A stretch of DNA of 17,103 nt from NCBI GenBank assembly GCA_043778625.1, contig JAYWFU010000098.1, positions 1 to 17,103 of the forward strand. Reading direction: 5' to 3'. A model generated the notes under the pieces. That model made no database searches. It was given only the letters and a program-made list of their open reading frames with translations, and was not told the DNA's origin. Positions 15,544-17,103 of this stretch are shown here, piece by piece; position 1 is the stretch's first letter; each line of letters starts with the position of its first letter. This stretch comes from JACMRI01 sp043778625. Lineage in GTDB: Bacteria; Bacteroidota; Bacteroidia; UBA4408. Both the position numbers and the translations under genes were made by a program.

Positions 15544-16318
15544 CAGTGCGTGCTTTTCGAGTTTGAATTTTATCAAACTTCGTTTCATAATCGTTAAACT
15601 CAGTGTTTAGTAACCTATCCCACAACCTAAAATGCACACCATAATTACCCTTAAACTTACTGTGGTGCATGTTATGATAGGTGCTAGAGGTAAGTAAGCG
15701 ACCAATAGATTTGTTCCACCAACTTGGAAAAATTTCGTATCCTAGGTGAGATTTTAAATTATCTAAAAACCCCCACAATTGCAGTATGCCCAGCACTGGT
15801 GAGTGTATTGGCAATACAAAAGACACGGGTACAATCCAAAGGGTGAGCAGCAATGCTTCGCCCACGTGAAAAGATAAGCTCGTAAACGGATTTACATCTA
15901 CGCTTTTGTGATGCTCAAAGTGTATGTGGTTAAATAGTTTGGGGTGATGTAATAGCCTGTGCGTCCAATAAAACCAAGTATCATCAATAATTAATAGTAT
16001 AAAAAAACTAAGTATGCTATACCCCACACTATAATCATTAACGTTAGTATATATGCGGGTGTAGCCCTGTGTACTTAAATAAATAACTACACTACTAAAC
16101 GTAGCACCTATTAATAATGTAAATACCGCGTTTTTTAATTCGCGTTTAATTTGTTCGTTGTTTACCCTTTCTTTTACTTGAATGCGCAAGTGTTGTAGTT
16201 TTGCTTTATACTTTTTCCAAAACAAGTAATACACAGGTACAATAATTAGTAAGTTGAGTGTTAGCCCACTCATAAAGCCCTTGGGTATGTTGCTTAAAAT
16301 TTGTGTAATTGCGTTCAT
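15536..16318 (-). CDS. Fatty acid hydroxylase / sterol desaturase family membrane protein
   Basis: The protein has 260 residues with four or so membrane segments. The histidine clusters of the di-iron hydroxylase superfamily are all present: HRLLHH (120-125), HIHFEHH (131-137) and HNMHH (215-219), with further histidines at 151, 191 and 229. Such enzymes hydroxylate or desaturate lipids; bacterial members act on fatty acids, carotenoids, sphingolipid-like or sterol-like substrates, and the substrate is not evident here. It lies 80 bases after a Crp/Fnr-type regulator gene on the same strand, which may control it or be co-transcribed. The 3' end overlaps dinB-like by 8 bases in convergent orientation. 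Confidence 0.92.
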   Translation of the reverse strand: MNAITQILSNIPKGFMSGLTLNLLIIVPVYYLFWKKYKAKLQHLRIQVKERVNNEQIKRELKNAVFTLLIGATFSSVVIYLSTQGYTRIYTNVNDYSVGYSILSFFILLIIDDTWFYWTHRLLHHPKLFNHIHFEHHKSVDVNPFTSLSFHVGEALLLTLWIVPVSFVLPIHSPVLGILQLWGFLDNLKSHLGYEIFPSWWNKSIGRLLTSSTYHNMHHSKFKGNYGVHFRLWDRLLNTEFNDYETKFDKIQTRKARTAN

Positions 16319-16398
16319 TGTTTTTAAGTAGTTAAATGGTTAGTTATTACACTACAATAATCGGTAGTAGCTACGCAATTACACTTCACATTTGTTAC

Positions 16399-16968
16399 TT
16401 AATTGTTTTTTCTAATGCGACTTAGGCTTTGTGGCTGTATGCCTAAATACGAAGCAATATACTGCAACGGAATATTTTGTACAAAATGGGGTTGCTCAGT
16501 TATCATTTTAGCATAGCGCTGTTCCCCACTTAGTGTTGCCAAATTATTAGCCCTAACCGCCGATGAGGACAATGCTTTTTCAAACATTACCAAACTAAAG
16601 CGTTTAAAGTTTTCGCTTTTTTCAATGAGTAATTTTGTGTTTGCTACGCTAATTCTTAGTAATTCACAATCCGTAATACACTCTACATTTTCGGTAGCTG
16701 GGGTTTTATTAATTAACGATGAAAACGAAGCTATAAAACTAGCAGTTGCACATAAATAGTTGGTTTGTTCCTCGCCATTGGCATCGTAATAAAACAAGCG
16801 TATAAAACCTGAGTTAACAAAGTAGAGATAGTTAGGCACTTTATCCTGCTCGTCTATAATAGTGTTTTTAGTTACTGTAGTTTTTTCAAAATACAATCCG
16901 TATAGCACTACATCGGCTACTGAAGACTGTTCTACCAAGGCTATTGTTTCAATTAGTTTGTTAAGCAT
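16399..16968 (-). CDS. Crp/Fnr family transcriptional regulator
   Basis: The protein has 189 residues. An N-terminal cyclic-nucleotide-binding-like beta barrel (about 25-115, containing VNSGFIRLFYYDANGEEQ and a cupin-like fold) is followed by a helical dimerisation segment (117-145) and a helix-turn-helix (about 165-187, IPLQYIASYLGIQPQSLSRIRKN). The last motif is the form typical of Bacteroidota Crp-like regulators. I see no cysteine pattern for an iron-sulfur cluster and no strict cAMP-binding signature, so the effector is unknown. It precedes the hydroxylase gene on the same strand and is divergent from the gene at the right edge. Confidence 0.9.
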   Translation of the reverse strand: MLNKLIETIALVEQSSVADVVLYGLYFEKTTVTKNTIIDEQDKVPNYLYFVNSGFIRLFYYDANGEEQTNYLCATASFIASFSSLINKTPATENVECITDCELLRISVANTKLLIEKSENFKRFSLVMFEKALSSSAVRANNLATLSGEQRYAKMITEQPHFVQNIPLQYIASYLGIQPQSLSRIRKNN

Positions 16969-17028
16969 AGTGTTAAGTTAAATTAATGATAGTGAAAGTT
17001 TTATTATAAATTTACTGACCTAGGCTTA

Positions 17029-17058
17029 TTGTTAATGAATAAAAAGCGAGTAGATTTG
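17029..17058 (+). promoter_or_regulatory. Promoter for the gene at the right edge
   Basis: TTG (17029-17031), a 19-base spacer and TAGATTTG (17051-17058) give a strong match to the Bacteroidota -33/-7 consensus, 20 bases before the ATG at 17078. Confidence 0.65.
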
Positions 17059-17077
17059 TAGAATAAATTAAAAAACA

Positions 17078-17103
17078 ATGGAACAAAAGTATCAAAGCCT
17101 ATC
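17078..17103 (+). CDS. Start of a gene truncated by the window edge
   Basis: ATG 17078 opens a frame MEQKYQSL before the window ends. The good promoter upstream and the divergent arrangement with the Crp/Fnr gene make a real gene likely. Eight residues are too few to name a product. Confidence 0.55.

Overview
The window looks like a chromosomal segment of a low-GC member of the Bacteroidota. The evidence is a TonB-dependent receptor with a CarboxypepD_reg-like N-terminus next to a DUF4249 lipoprotein, Bacteroidota-style RF1 and FolD sequence signatures, and several intergenic promoters of the TAnnTTTG (-7) type, three of them starting genes at sensible distances (folD, prfA and a gene cut by the right edge). 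I see no rRNA, tRNA, CRISPR array or transposase.

Layout. (1) 1-~2450 is an accessory island with the layout of an integron gene-cassette array without a visible integrase (CALIN-like). Same-direction single-gene units are separated by attC-like imperfect palindromes of about 110-135 bp that open with a ..TAAC-type box and close with GTTA... . The units are a broken ParE-type toxin, a TPR plus two-TM membrane protein (204 aa), a protein of unknown function with a four-cysteine C-terminal domain (229 aa), and a last unit with no convincing gene. (2) 2510-6132, minus strand: folD and clpB, each with its own signals; a 14-bp perfect hairpin lies after clpB. (3) 6427-10757, plus strand: prfA followed after 9 bp by a membrane acyltransferase with a TTG start, then a separate promoter and a DUF898 (YjgN-like) membrane protein paired with an M48 metallopeptidase. 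(4) 10826-14755, minus strand: an outer-membrane operon of TonB-dependent receptor, DUF4249 lipoprotein and a small secreted protein. (5) 15028-16968: a DinB-like protein on the plus strand converging on, and overlapping, a membrane fatty-acid-hydroxylase/sterol-desaturase family protein that lies downstream of a Crp/Fnr-type regulator. (6) 17078-17103: the first codons of another plus-strand gene behind a good promoter.

The core genes (folD, clpB, prfA) are housekeeping. The outer-membrane operon probably imports an unknown ligand: receptor, surface lipoprotein and secreted accessory protein. The DUF898/M48 pair is a recurrent envelope pair of unknown role. The most interesting part is the left 2.45 kb. 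The attC-like sites, the complementarity between the start and end of a cassette, and the unknown cassette proteins together suggest a mobile cassette array inserted beside folD. Its integrase, if it exists, would lie left of position 1.
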